Assembly: GCA_039984955.1 (NCBI GenBank)
Contig: JBDWTN010000007.1
Location: forward strand, 496,001 to 560,000
Length of the DNA stretch: 64,000 nucleotides
Reading direction: 5' to 3'
DNA from: Marinobacter alexandrii
Lineage (GTDB): Bacteria; Bacteroidota; Bacteroidia; Cytophagales; Cyclobacteriaceae
Below, one piece after another: positions 6,974 to 16,591 of this stretch. Positions within the stretch are counted from its first letter, which is position 1. Every line of letters starts with the position of its first letter. The notes beneath the pieces are model-generated. The model saw only the letters and a program-made list of their open reading frames with translations. It was not told the origin of the DNA and searched no databases. The position numbers and the translations under genes were made by a program.

Positions 6974-9631
6974 ATGGAGCTTCCTAAGTGGGTCATAAAG
7001 CTGATTAACTTCTATTGCCCTCCTCAGCTTGCTGAGAGTGTAATCGGAGATGTTTGGGAACAGTTCCTAAAGGACAAGGAACGCTTCTCAAGATTTAAAT
7101 CAACCAGAAGACTGGTCTGGAATGCACTTCGATTTTTCAGACCCGGCATCTTTTTACGAAACTCAAAAACTCAACTAATAAATAGTGCTATGCTACGAAT
7201 CAATCTACTACTCGCACTGCGCAATATGCGCAAACACAAGTTTTACTCCGTCATCAATGTTTTAGGACTGGCATTGAGCATCATGTTTGGCCTATTGGTA
7301 TTCTTCTATGTTCAAAACGCAATAAATCATGACACTTTCCATGAAGATCATGAGTCTATTTTTCGGTTTACCAAGGAAATTCGAAACAGAGATACGAATG
7401 AGTTGATTGCTAAAAACAACACCACAGGCAACCAATTAACTACAGACCTAAGAAATGAAATCCCCTCGATAGAACACATTACTCGCTTGATATCAAGCTT
7501 AGGTTATGTAAAAAAAGGTTACGAAACTTTCGCAGAGAGAATCACCTTGGTAGATCCTGATTATTTCAATATTTTCTCATTTCCAATCATTGAGGGAGAC
7601 GAAAAGCAGCCATTGACAACCATTTCTCAGGTAGTAATCAGTCCTAACATGGCTGAAAAATATTTTGGCTTGTCCAGCCCTATTGGAAAAGAAATTGAAC
7701 TGAATGTAGGTAACTCTGAATCTTTAAGATTCATCGTCACAGCTGTAGCAGATCCCGTTGAAGATCTGAATAGCATACCCTTTGATTTCATCATTCACAT
7801 AGATCATATAGAGGCTATGATCTCCGACCCTGACTTCCTGACTGGATATGATGTCTCCTATCTTGAAACCTACATCAAAATTGATCGGTCCGAAAGTGTT
7901 GCAGCATACGAACAATTGCTTACTGATACCTTTGAACGGCTCGCTCAAATAAATGAAAGGTCAGATAAAATCAACATCAAGCTACAGCCTATAAGCAAGC
8001 TTTACTGGTGGAGCGATCAATTTGCTGAACAAGGGGAGGCAAAAACCTATAATCCTGACTATGTCTACATTTTAATGGGCCTTAGCTTACTGGTAATCGT
8101 TATTGCCATCCTCAATTTCATCATGCTCACCAGCAGTCAATCACTCAATAGAATCAAAGAGTTTGGTATTCGAAAAACCATGGGTGCATTAAAAAGGCAG
8201 CTCTCATCTCAGCTTCTGCTTGAAGTATTTCTTTTAGCGTTGATTGCCGGCTTACTAGCATTGGTTAGCACGTACTATTTCATACCTGTATTCAATCGAT
8301 TGATTAACGCAACATTGATTTTCCACCTAAGCGGAGAACTCATAGGTTTTATGCTCTTGCTCATTAGTGCCATCTCCCTGATTTCCAGCTCCATCTCTTC
8401 TGGCGTCATCCTACGATTAAAGACGACAAGTGCATTAAAAGGAACGCTTTCTGCTGGCAAGGAAAGTATAGCCAAAAATGTGATGGTCACTATTCAGTTC
8501 ACCTTCTGCGTTGCACTGATTATAGGAACGACCGTCTTCAAAAGTCAAATGGACTATGTCGGTAATAAATCACTGGGATTTGAAAAAAATGAGTTGGTAG
8601 AAGTAGAACTCCCAAGCAATCTGGGTGATAAAGAGGCAACAAAAGCTTTTGAATTATTCCAAAATGAGCTTCGAACTAACACAAATATTTTGAGTACCGC
8701 TGCAACGATGACGACTATGTCATTGCAATGGACCGTGTTCTTCTTTCAGCAAGAGGATAACTCAAACCTGGAACTCAATTTCAATTTGGTGTCAGCGGAA
8801 TACCCAAGCACCATGGGACTAGAGCTAGTGGCAGGAAGAGACTTTAGGGAAGATGATAGTGGAAAAGCCATCATTGTGAATGAATCATTGGTGAAAAAGA
8901 TGGGATGGAAAAATCCATTAGGAAAACAGATTCCAGGCAAAAACTTCAAGAGAAGTCATGAAGTAATTGGCGTAGTGAAAGACTTCAATTTTAACTCACT
9001 GCATACTGAAGTTTCCCCTCTAATTCTAGCCATTGAAATCGACTACATAATCGAAGGGTTAACAGGTATATCCTCATATGTATGGCCCCCTCAATATTTT
9101 ACTACTATGATTAAAGTGAGTCCCGGTAACGCAGAAAAAACTACTGAGAACATAGAGGATGCTTGGAAAAAAGCCATGGGAACTCTTCCTTTTCAAATGA
9201 GGTATGTGAATGATATCTTAAATGATAAGTACAAAGAAGAAAAGCGATACAGCTCTATCATCAACTATGCGGCTGGGTTTTCCTTGTTCATTGCCTGGTT
9301 AGGACTTTTAGCACTGACCAGACTGGTTTTGCAAAAGCGTTTTAAAGAAATGGGCATTCGGAAAGTACTCGGTTCTTCATCAGCAAACATCATTCTTTTA
9401 GTAGCTAAGAAGTTTATCATTCTCATAGGGATATCAACACTCATTGCTTCACCTATTGCGTGGTGGCTACTTCACGACTGGCTCTCTGACTTTGCCTACA
9501 AAATAGCATTGAGTCCGCTGATATTCGTACTATCAGGTTTGGCGGTGATGTTTGTTACATTCATTTCCATCAGCTTTCAATCCATGAAAGTATCCAATGT
9601 AAATCCATCGGAAGTATTGAGAATGGAATAG
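6974..9631 (+). CDS. MacB/FtsX-type ABC transporter permease with N-terminal permease-prefix domain
   Basis: Residues 1-65 (LPKWVIKLINFYCPPQLAES...GDVWEQF) form the permease-prefix domain found in Bacteroidota PadR-linked transporters. Two MacB-periplasmic-core plus FtsX units follow. The first transmembrane segment is about residue 90, then a large periplasmic domain. A three-helix FtsX bundle (about 365-470) is followed by a second core and bundle (about 500-880, ending SVNPSEVLRME-like). FtsX hallmarks EFGIRKTMGA and EMGIRKVLGSS are both present. No ATPase gene is adjacent, so it must use a partner encoded elsewhere. Start abuts the padR stop. Confidence 0.9.
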   Translation: MELPKWVIKLINFYCPPQLAESVIGDVWEQFLKDKERFSRFKSTRRLVWNALRFFRPGIFLRNSKTQLINSAMLRINLLLALRNMRKHKFYSVINVLGLALSIMFGLLVFFYVQNAINHDTFHEDHESIFRFTKEIRNRDTNELIAKNNTTGNQLTTDLRNEIPSIEHITRLISSLGYVKKGYETFAERITLVDPDYFNIFSFPIIEGDEKQPLTTISQVVISPNMAEKYFGLSSPIGKEIELNVGNSESLRFIVTAVADPVEDLNSIPFDFIIHIDHIEAMISDPDFLTGYDVSYLETYIKIDRSESVAAYEQLLTDTFERLAQINERSDKINIKLQPISKLYWWSDQFAEQGEAKTYNPDYVYILMGLSLLVIVIAILNFIMLTSSQSLNRIKEFGIRKTMGALKRQLSSQLLLEVFLLALIAGLLALVSTYYFIPVFNRLINATLIFHLSGELIGFMLLLISAISLISSSISSGVILRLKTTSALKGTLSAGKESIAKNVMVTIQFTFCVALIIGTTVFKSQMDYVGNKSLGFEKNELVEVELPSNLGDKEATKAFELFQNELRTNTNILSTAATMTTMSLQWTVFFFQQEDNSNLELNFNLVSAEYPSTMGLELVAGRDFREDDSGKAIIVNESLVKKMGWKNPLGKQIPGKNFKRSHEVIGVVKDFNFNSLHTEVSPLILAIEIDYIIEGLTGISSYVWPPQYFTTMIKVSPGNAEKTTENIEDAWKKAMGTLPFQMRYVNDILNDKYKEEKRYSSIINYAAGFSLFIAWLGLLALTRLVLQKRFKEMGIRKVLGSSSANIILLVAKKFIILIGISTLIASPIAWWLLHDWLSDFAYKIALSPLIFVLSGLAVMFVTFISISFQSMKVSNVNPSEVLRME

Positions 9632-9674
9632 CTTCAACTTAGGTTAAGATTTACAGTATCAAGTTGTAACGGAA

Positions 9675-9714
9675 TTTATGCATTTAGCTACCTTAGGCAT
9701 GGTAAATGCATAAA
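9675..9714 (+). promoter_or_regulatory. 12-bp perfect inverted repeat enclosing the LytTR-gene start codon
   Basis: TTTATGCATTTA (9675-9686) and TAAATGCATAAA (9703-9714) are perfect inverted copies separated by 16 bp. The right arm contains the ATG at 9706-9708. It could be a dimeric regulator site (LytTR proteins bind paired sites) or an mRNA hairpin that hides the start. Confidence 0.5.
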
Positions 9715-10455
9715 TTAAACTCGTCAGTTAAACACAATCTGCTCATTGGATTTTTGCTTGGTCTTTGGATTTTTGCTTTTGCTTTTTTTATCCGACCGTT
9801 TGATGATGGGACCTTACATTTTGATTGGACTAATATCAGCATCTCTTTTGGTCTCATAGCATTTCTATGTTATGGCATAATTGCTTTGTTTCAAAAAGGC
9901 GTCTATCAAAAAATAGATAGGTGGAATATTGGCTTTGAAATTATCACTTTTCTCTTTTTTAACGTACTATACATTACTACCACATACATTTACTACAAAA
10001 GTCCTCTATATAATGGACTGTATAGTTTCTCAGAATTCTTTAATATCATCATGATAAAATCAACACTGATTTTATCCCCAATAATACTTCTCGTCAGAAG
10101 GTATTCAACCAAATTAATTCCCATAAAACAAGATATTTTAACTATCAAAGGCGAGAACAAACTAGATATATTGAAGATCCATAAATCCGATCTCATTTGC
10201 ATATCCAATGCGCATAATTATATAGAGGTTTTTTTTATTCAGAATAATCATCTCAATTCTAAACTGATCCGCTCTTCACTAGTGAAAATTCAGAATGATT
10301 TAGATTTTCTTGTTCAGACACATCGTTCTCACCTCATGAACCCCACACATTTTAGGTCTTGGAAAAACTCAAACACTATACAAATGACCGAGATTGAAAT
10401 TCCAGTTTCTAAAAAATATAAGCACAGAGTTTTGTCTCTTTCATTTCATACCTAA
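9706..10455 (+). CDS. Membrane-anchored LytTR-domain transcriptional regulator
   Basis: Residues about 10-135 hold four hydrophobic helices (LLIGFLLGLWIFAFAFF; ISFGLIAFLCYGIIALF; IITFLFFNVLYIT; STLILSPIILLV). Residues about 145-245 form a LytTR DNA-binding domain (DLICISNAHNYIEVFF, SSLVKIQNDL, QTHRSHLMNPTHF, IPVSKKYKHRVLSL). Such proteins lack the receiver domain of AlgR/AgrA regulators and couple a membrane sensor directly to DNA binding. It lies 74 bp after the permease. Targets unknown. A second protein of this layout is at 27760-28545. Confidence 0.85.
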   Translation: MHKLNSSVKHNLLIGFLLGLWIFAFAFFIRPFDDGTLHFDWTNISISFGLIAFLCYGIIALFQKGVYQKIDRWNIGFEIITFLFFNVLYITTTYIYYKSPLYNGLYSFSEFFNIIMIKSTLILSPIILLVRRYSTKLIPIKQDILTIKGENKLDILKIHKSDLICISNAHNYIEVFFIQNNHLNSKLIRSSLVKIQNDLDFLVQTHRSHLMNPTHFRSWKNSNTIQMTEIEIPVSKKYKHRVLSLSFHT

Positions 10456-10539
10456 AACAACTCATTTCGTACCAAATACGCGCTCTATTCAACTTCAAAG
10501 GTCAATTCAGATTTATTATTGTGATTTAATACAAACAAT

Positions 10540-11151
10540 ATGAAACCAATCTTTTCTACAGTACTTATTACTTTCATTCTATGCTTTTCATGCACTCAAA
10601 ATCAAAAACTTGGAAACAGGGAATTAAATAGTGAGCTTTTACAAAAAATAGACGCTGTGCATCAACAAATGATGAAGCAAGGAAATATTAGTGAAGAAGA
10701 AAAGGAAGCCATTCGAAGTTTAGCTGCTATGGTAGCTGGGAAAGGGATCGAAAACCCTTATGATTCTTCAAGTGCCAATTATCTAAATTCTTTTGGTGAG
10801 GTAGACATCATCCCAACTTATCTAGGATGCGAGAATGAAAGCAAAGATGAGCAGTTGCAGTGTTTTATTAACCGTATCACTAAATTCATAAATGCTGAAT
10901 TCAATATGGATGTTGCCAAAAAACTTAAACTTACAGGCACACAAGAAATTGATGTATTTGTTAAAATCGACAAAAACGGATACCCCTCTGCACTAAAAGT
11001 GAGAGATACTTTTGTGGAACTTCAAGCTGAAGCTGTTCGGGTATTAAACAAAATACCAAGAATGACTCCAGCCTCCAAAAACGGAGAGAAGGTTGACGTG
11101 GTTTATCCTGATAGGGATATACCGCATACAATAATTTTAGAAATGAATTAA
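10540..11151 (+). CDS. Lipoprotein with TonB-C-like domain
   Basis: The signal peptide ends LCFSC, a lipobox. Residues about 120-203 resemble the C-terminal domain of energy-transducer TonB proteins: IDVFVKIDKNGYPSALKVRD, EAVRVLNKIPRMTPASKNGEKVDV. The N-terminal half is helical and lacks a TonB membrane anchor and proline-rich spacer, so it is not a classical TonB. Lipid anchoring of a TonB-C fold is common in Bacteroidota, with role unknown. Possibly transcribed with the LytTR gene 84 bp upstream. Confidence 0.7.
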   Translation: MKPIFSTVLITFILCFSCTQNQKLGNRELNSELLQKIDAVHQQMMKQGNISEEEKEAIRSLAAMVAGKGIENPYDSSSANYLNSFGEVDIIPTYLGCENESKDEQLQCFINRITKFINAEFNMDVAKKLKLTGTQEIDVFVKIDKNGYPSALKVRDTFVELQAEAVRVLNKIPRMTPASKNGEKVDVVYPDRDIPHTIILEMN

Positions 11152-11277
11152 TGATGTTTCTTCTGAAATACTAGAGGAAGTTCAGCCAACAATGAAACCT
11201 AATGATTCATTATCTCTTATGACTAAAAAGATATAAAACCTACTCGTTGCGCTAATTAATTTGATCAAATTCGTTTT

Positions 11278-11395
11278 AAAAACTGTCTTTTCGACGCAAG
11301 GAGAAATCTTTATCAATGAATATGGGGTGTAATAATTGAAATTCAACTTTCGAAAAGGACAGATATCTCATTTTCATTCGATATGACAGTTTTTT
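11278..11395. repeat. About 118-bp hairpin or MITE-like element with imperfect inverted termini
   Basis: The left end AAAAACTGTCTTTTCGA (from 11278) is the inverted counterpart of TCGATATGACAGTTTTT (to 11395), with two mismatches in 17. Pairing extends inward to GGAGAAATCT against AGATATCTC. The whole would fold as one long imperfect hairpin. It occupies most of the 297-bp gap 11152-11448, which has no gene. TGTCATTTCGA...GGAGAAATCT-type repeats are frequent in Bacteroidota genomes. Confidence 0.55.
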
Positions 11396-11448
11396 AGGCA
11401 GATACAAAATTTATAATTAGCACAATGGGTAAGATCCATGAGGTCTAA

Positions 11449-12303
11449 CTAATACTCATACTCTTTAGGTGTACTCATGTTTTGGCTTATTTCTTTAAGT
11501 TGTTTTTGAATCTGATTCAATTGTAACTGTAGCTTTCTATTCTCATCAGACACAAAATCTTTGATATGTTCTTCCTCTTCCTTAAGGTCTTTGAGAGAAA
11601 CTTCATTCATTGTGTTTACCACGATCGCTATAAAAATATTCAGCGTAGTGTAGGTAGCAATAAGGATAAATGTGATGAAGAAGACTCCTGCAAATGGGAC
11701 TCCTTCTATGATAGGTCTGGCAACCGCTGAAGACCAGCTCTCCAATGTCATAACTTGAAATAGCGTGTAAAACGCCTTGCCCATGTCACCAAAATACTTT
11801 GGGTACATCTCGCCGAATAAGTTCACTCCGATAACTGAATACACATAGAAAACAATGGATAGAAGCACTACAATCCAGCCTATACTTGGCAGAGATTTTA
11901 TCAATGACTCGATGATCAATCGCAGCTTTGGAATGCTCTTAAGCAGTCTCAATGTTCGAACAATTCTCAATGCTCGGAAAATAGAAAATGAACCGGCTGC
12001 CGGAACCAATGATACGGCTACCACCATGAAGTCGAATATGTTCCAACCATTTTTGAAAAAGTTTAAACGATAAACGAACAGTTTCAATATGATTTCAATA
12101 CTGAATAAAGCCAAAATAGTCAGGTCGATTAAATCAATAATCTCACCATAATGAACCATTACGTAATCTGACGTCTCCAATCCAATGAGAACTGAATTGA
12201 TGATGATGAGTGACGTGATGAAAGACTGGAAGAATCCTGACTCAAAGAAGTCTTTAAGCCTATCTCTGAGGGTACCTGTGTAAGATATAGTAAGAAGATT
12301 CAT
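11449..12303 (-). CDS. Bacterial voltage-gated sodium channel (NaChBac/BacNav-like)
   Basis: A 284-residue single-domain six-helix channel. S4 carries regularly spaced arginines, FRALRIVRTLRLLK (R110, R113, R116, R119). The pore selectivity filter is TLESWSS at 186-192, almost identical to the TLESWAS of NaChBac, indicating sodium selectivity. The C-terminal residues about 235-275 form an acidic neck and a coiled coil (EEEEHIKDFVSDENRKLQLQLNQIQKQLKEI), as needed for the tetramer. Such channels serve motility, pH or salt responses in marine and alkaliphilic bacteria. No operon partner. Confidence 0.92.
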   Translation of the reverse strand: MNLLTISYTGTLRDRLKDFFESGFFQSFITSLIIINSVLIGLETSDYVMVHYGEIIDLIDLTILALFSIEIILKLFVYRLNFFKNGWNIFDFMVVAVSLVPAAGSFSIFRALRIVRTLRLLKSIPKLRLIIESLIKSLPSIGWIVVLLSIVFYVYSVIGVNLFGEMYPKYFGDMGKAFYTLFQVMTLESWSSAVARPIIEGVPFAGVFFITFILIATYTTLNIFIAIVVNTMNEVSLKDLKEEEEHIKDFVSDENRKLQLQLNQIQKQLKEISQNMSTPKEYEY

Positions 12304-12377
12304 TTTGATTATGGTGATTAAGATCTAAAAAAGGAGAGCACTCATATGATGAATACCCTCCACTACTCTACTACAAC

Positions 12378-13814
12378 TTATTGTCCCTGACCAAGTGAGT
12401 AACCTCTCACTCCGTCAAATTCGTATAGGTTTTCTGTCTTTATGACATCTATTCCTTCCGTTAATGCTTTTGATAAAACCTGATGTATGCTTTCTTTCAA
12501 TGCTGGATGACCATTTTCTACTTCAAATCTGCATCTCCAGTGGTCCGTGCAGAATGTTTCTTCAAAACCTTCTGGCCATACTTTTACACCCCGGTTAGTA
12601 ATCATGCTGAGCTTAATATCTATCTCCAGATTTTTAAGCTTCATTGCCAAATCATCCACCTTGCCTCCTTCCCAATCAACGAATACATCCACACCTTTCA
12701 AAACTTTATTCGCTTTTACTCTACGCTTGTAAGCTGGCAGGTTCAATTTTACATCTTTTGCAAAAAAGACAGGCTTAATGTGCTCTGGTATTTTACCAAT
12801 TCGTTCAATCACAGCCTCAGCAAATTCCTTTGTGCCGACTAGCTCTTTACTAATTCCTTCTTTAAAAATATCTGCCGTATGAATTCCTTCTTCGATTGTA
12901 CAGCTCCAGGCATTTGTTACTTTCTCCGCAACGTCTTGTTGACCGATGTGATTTAACATCATCACAGCTCCTCTTAAGAGTCCTGAAGGGTTGGCCATAT
13001 TCTTCCCTGCAATATCTGGTGCAGACCCGTGAATTGCTTCGAACATAGCAACTGTTGCACCAATGTTAGAAGACCCTGCAAGACCTACAGATCCGGAGAT
13101 TTGGGCGGTAATATCTGAAACCACATCGCCATATAAGTTTGGCATAACCACTACATCAAACATTTCAGGGGTATCGGCCAATCGAGCCGCACCAATATCG
13201 ATGATCCAGTTATCCGATTCAATCTCAGGATATTCCGCTGCAATTTCCTTAAACACCTTATGGAAAAGTCCATCCGTATGTTTCATAATATTATCCTTTG
13301 TGAAACAGCTTACCTTCTTTCGCTTGTAAAGCTTAGCGTACTCAAAAGCGTAACGAACAATTTTTTCGCATCCTGGACGAGTAATTAGTTTCAAGCATTG
13401 AACTACCTCATCTGTTTGCTGATGCTCTATTCCGGCATAAAGGTCTTCCTCATTTTCTCGTACAATTACCACATCCATTTCGGGGTGTTTCGTTTTCACG
13501 AATGGGTGGAAACTATTGCATGGCCTTACATTGGCATAAAGGCCAAGTGATTTTCTCATCGTAACATTCAGGCTTTTGTATCCGCCACCTTGAGGAGTCG
13601 TGATGGGTGCTTTTAAGAACACTTTATTTGTTCGAATGCTATCCCAAGCTGCTTTATCTATTCCCGTTGTATTTCCTGAGAGATAGACTTGCTCGCCCAC
13701 TTTTATTTCTTCCCAGTCAATGCGTGCATTAGCTGCGTTCAAAATCTTGAGGGTGGCATCCATAATCTCTGGACCAATTCCATCTCCTTTTGCGAATGTT
13801 ACTTTTTGCATCAT
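12378..13814 (-). CDS. icd: NADP-dependent isocitrate dehydrogenase, 478-aa bacterial type
   Basis: Isocitrate/isopropylmalate dehydrogenase fold with GDGIGPEIM at the start, substrate-binding region SLNVTMRKSLGLYANVRP, catalytic RENEEDLYAGIEH, metal site DVVVMPNLYGDVVSDI, and cofactor loop AIHGSAPDIAGKNMANPSG. A C-terminal extension of about 140 residues (from about KPVFFAKDVKL) marks the longer Thermus/Rickettsia-type enzyme rather than the 416-residue E. coli type. It oxidises isocitrate to 2-oxoglutarate in the TCA cycle. The first two codons are both ATG; the upstream one is used here. Monocistronic. Confidence 0.92.
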   Translation of the reverse strand: MMQKVTFAKGDGIGPEIMDATLKILNAANARIDWEEIKVGEQVYLSGNTTGIDKAAWDSIRTNKVFLKAPITTPQGGGYKSLNVTMRKSLGLYANVRPCNSFHPFVKTKHPEMDVVIVRENEEDLYAGIEHQQTDEVVQCLKLITRPGCEKIVRYAFEYAKLYKRKKVSCFTKDNIMKHTDGLFHKVFKEIAAEYPEIESDNWIIDIGAARLADTPEMFDVVVMPNLYGDVVSDITAQISGSVGLAGSSNIGATVAMFEAIHGSAPDIAGKNMANPSGLLRGAVMMLNHIGQQDVAEKVTNAWSCTIEEGIHTADIFKEGISKELVGTKEFAEAVIERIGKIPEHIKPVFFAKDVKLNLPAYKRRVKANKVLKGVDVFVDWEGGKVDDLAMKLKNLEIDIKLSMITNRGVKVWPEGFEETFCTDHWRCRFEVENGHPALKESIHQVLSKALTEGIDVIKTENLYEFDGVRGYSLGQGQ

Positions 13815-13996
13815 ATTGTTAATTTGCTTTCTAGACGCAAATCAAGCTAAAGATGTTCATAAGTTTTTATTTATGTTTTTTATGTATTACATAAGCAAAT
13901 ACTTATTAATAGAGCAAGTAATGCACTCAAAATAGGAGAATCACCTAATTTTAGTGTTTTGTGTAGTCATCACAACAAGTAAAAAAGATTTCAATT

Positions 13997-14335
13997 ATGG
14001 AAGCAGCAATATTCTCACTAGCAGGAACAATCGTCGGAGGGTTGATTACATACTTTCTTCAGCAACAAAGGTTTAATCAAGAACTGAAAGTAAAGAGGGA
14101 AGAATTCAAAACCGAGTTTATGGCAGAAGATACCGCCAAGCATTTTCTTGAGCACAAATCATATACGGACAGATCGTTTGAAACACTGCAAAAGCACTTA
14201 GGTGGATTTGAAGAGGATGAACTTCGAAAGATATTGGTACGCGCCGGTGCAATAAGAACGTTCCGTCAAGATGGGTCAGAATGGTGGAGATTACTATCTC
14301 GGATGGATGAATATATAGAAAAAGTGAAGGACTAA
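13997..14335 (+). CDS. Small membrane-anchored hypothetical protein, 112 aa
   Basis: One N-terminal membrane helix (EAAIFSLAGTIVGGLITYFL, residues 2-21) is followed by a charged helical region (QQQRFNQELKVKREEFKTEF) and a folded tail ending in WWRLLSRMDEYIEKVKD. The N-terminus resembles many short bacterial one-pass proteins. The tail motif ELRKILVRAGAIRTFR may be winged-helix-like but is too short to assign. Divergent from icd. Confidence 0.6.
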   Translation: MEAAIFSLAGTIVGGLITYFLQQQRFNQELKVKREEFKTEFMAEDTAKHFLEHKSYTDRSFETLQKHLGGFEEDELRKILVRAGAIRTFRQDGSEWWRLLSRMDEYIEKVKD

Positions 14336-14397
14336 GACTTGTAAAAACACGACAGCATCAAAAGGATTCCTTATTCAAGTACTATCTAAAAACAATA

Positions 14398-15549
14398 TCA
14401 AGCACCTAAAAGGCCTGCTACTAAAAAGCCCAGATAAGTACCCAGCCCACTACCAAGAGATCCGACAAGGATTGCAGGAAGAATTAGATCATTTCTTTTC
14501 ACACTTTTAGCGAGAGCCAAAGCAGTACTCGCTCCTCCAATATTTGCCTGAGAAGCTACGGCTATAATGGACCAATCTGATTTCATGAACAATCCGCATA
14601 TTAGTAAGAAAGCTCCATGAATAAGCACAATCACAATCGTAAAAAGTAAGATATCAAGTGCATAGGCCCCCACATCTATGAGTGCTCCTATCTCACAATA
14701 GGCACCAACTACTGCTAAGAACAAGTAGACTGAAAACATGCCAAGCAGTTTTGCCCCTACTTGTTTTTGAATTACTCTCAGTTGCCCCAATAGCAAAGCT
14801 ATTGTAGTAAGAATCAAGATAGAAGGGATACTAAAACCAAAGTCATTTGCTCTATTGGCAATAAAATCTGATATGAGCAGCGTAGCTATCCCAATGACTA
14901 GCATAAGTGCTAAACTCATCGGTCCTACAGATTCCACCTCTCTATCTGCTTCTTCTAAATGATTCCCAGAAGACACCTTGGACTTGTGAGGTCTAAGTTT
15001 CTGCATAAAGACAGGAATACTTAGTGTAACGATCATCCAAATAGCTGTAATGATATTATCTGCTACTACTACACCTGTGAAGATTGCTCCTTCTTTAAAT
15101 ACTTCATAATGTAGTGCCACGGCATTAAAATTAGCACTTCCACCTACATAAGTACCCGTCATCATTCCCGCAATGGCAGCATAATTTTCCCCAAAAACAA
15201 TTCTGTAGTCAATCAACTGAAGAGAAGAGACTACTCCAATCATCGTACCGATGGCTCCTAATAAAAAGGCCATGAGCATGGGGAGTCCTGCCTTTCTAAG
15301 CTGTTTGAGGTTTACTCCAAGAAGCAAGAAGAAAATACTTGCTGGAGCGACGTATTTAAAGACAACATCATACACAAGGCTTGCATTTGACGCAGATGGG
15401 ATAGCTCCTGTGTTTGCAAAAATTGCTCCCAGGATGATGACCAATAGAGAACTACTTATGTGCTTCAGAAAAGTATGCTTGCATAGCCACTCACTCAGAA
15501 AAACTAATGAGAACAGTGCGGCGAGAACGTAAAGTGAATTTTCAGTCAT
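14398..15549 (-). CDS. DUF819 family membrane protein (probable transporter)
   Basis: About ten hydrophobic helices and the family-specific stretch MTGTYVGGSANFNAVALHYEV. DUF819 (YjcL-like) proteins are predicted carriers; the substrate is unknown. ATG at 15549 (MTENSLYVL) is preferred to the TTG at 15567. It follows the murB stop by 14 bp on the same strand, so the two may be cotranscribed. The C-terminus repeats the glycine/alanine pattern (ASQANIGGASTALALAKS) typical of inverted-repeat transporters. Confidence 0.85.
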   Translation of the reverse strand: MTENSLYVLAALFSLVFLSEWLCKHTFLKHISSSLLVIILGAIFANTGAIPSASNASLVYDVVFKYVAPASIFFLLLGVNLKQLRKAGLPMLMAFLLGAIGTMIGVVSSLQLIDYRIVFGENYAAIAGMMTGTYVGGSANFNAVALHYEVFKEGAIFTGVVVADNIITAIWMIVTLSIPVFMQKLRPHKSKVSSGNHLEEADREVESVGPMSLALMLVIGIATLLISDFIANRANDFGFSIPSILILTTIALLLGQLRVIQKQVGAKLLGMFSVYLFLAVVGAYCEIGALIDVGAYALDILLFTIVIVLIHGAFLLICGLFMKSDWSIIAVASQANIGGASTALALAKSVKRNDLILPAILVGSLGSGLGTYLGFLVAGLLGA

Positions 15550-15563
15550 TCTTGAAAGTAATA

Positions 15564-16580
15564 TCAAATAATATTCACTTCTCGCTGCAATTCAATTCCA
15601 AACTTTCCTTGAATAGATTTCATAATTTCATTGGAAAGCTTAAAAATATTCTTTCCTCTACCCATCCCATAATTCACCAAGACAAGTGCTTGCTTATCGT
15701 GTACTCCTATATCTCCATCACGGAAGCCTTTCCAGCCCGCTTTTTCAATAAGCCACCCTGCTGGCACTTTGACTTTTTCATCGTCTACAGGGTAACTCTT
15801 GATATCTTCAAATTGTGCTTCCAATGCCTCAAAGTGAAGTTTTTCTATGATCGGATTTTTGAAGAAACTTCCAGCATTTCCAATATCCATTGGGTCTGGC
15901 AGCTTAGATTGACGGATGTTAATTACCGCCTGACTCACATTTTTTAATGTAAGTTCTTCCACTCCCATTTCGTTCAGCGTATCCTTAATAGCACCATAGG
16001 ATATATTAAATTCTGGCTTTTTTCTTAGCTTAAAGAAAACCTTCATAATTACGTATTCATCCCGCAATTCCCCCTTGAAAATGGAATACCGATATCCAAA
16101 CTTGCAGTCTTCCTTAAAAAAAGAAAGTGTTTTACCTGTTTTTATCTCATAAGCTTCGAGTGAGTGAAATACATCCTTTAACTCTACTCCATAGGCTCCA
16201 ATATTTTGCATGGGAGCAGCCCCTACTGTCCCTGGAATTAGTGCGAGGTTCTCTACTCCTCCAAAACCACGTTCCACACACCACAATACAAATTGATGCC
16301 AGCTCTCTCCTGCTCCGATCGACACGAGCACTTCCTCATCCGTTTCATTCATGATGTGAAACCCTCTGATTTCATTCTTCGCTATCAGCCCCGTGAAACC
16401 TCTAGTGAATAACACATTTGAACCACCACCTAAAACCATTTTTTTCTGAGCTCGAAATCGACCAGTTTGATAGATCTCATCTAAATCATCTATGGAATCA
16501 ACAATGGCAAGAAGCCCTGCATTTTCATCCAACCCGAAGGTATTGTAAGGCTTTAGGGAAACGTTTTGTTGTACAATCAA
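15564..16580 (-). CDS. murB: UDP-N-acetylmuramate dehydrogenase (MurB, type I)
   Basis: FAD-dependent reductase of UDP-GlcNAc-enolpyruvate in peptidoglycan precursor synthesis. The FAD-binding signature is present (MVLGGGSNVLFT, GVENLALIPGTVGAAPMQNIGAYG). The catalytic serine lies in the conserved GNAGSFFKNP, and VPAGWLIEKAGWKG is near the C-terminus. The 338-residue length and the Tyr-containing insertion region (FGYRYSIFK) fit the E. coli-like type I. The amidohydrolase ends 11 bp upstream, and DUF819 begins just downstream. Confidence 0.95.
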   Translation of the reverse strand: MIVQQNVSLKPYNTFGLDENAGLLAIVDSIDDLDEIYQTGRFRAQKKMVLGGGSNVLFTRGFTGLIAKNEIRGFHIMNETDEEVLVSIGAGESWHQFVLWCVERGFGGVENLALIPGTVGAAPMQNIGAYGVELKDVFHSLEAYEIKTGKTLSFFKEDCKFGYRYSIFKGELRDEYVIMKVFFKLRKKPEFNISYGAIKDTLNEMGVEELTLKNVSQAVINIRQSKLPDPMDIGNAGSFFKNPIIEKLHFEALEAQFEDIKSYPVDDEKVKVPAGWLIEKAGWKGFRDGDIGVHDKQALVLVNYGMGRGKNIFKLSNEIMKSIQGKFGIELQREVNII

Positions 16581-16591
16581 GATTTTAAAAC

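Noticed and set aside
12483-13329. Several plus-strand frames over icd
   Set aside because: Antisense shadows of a well-conserved enzyme; no family features of their own.
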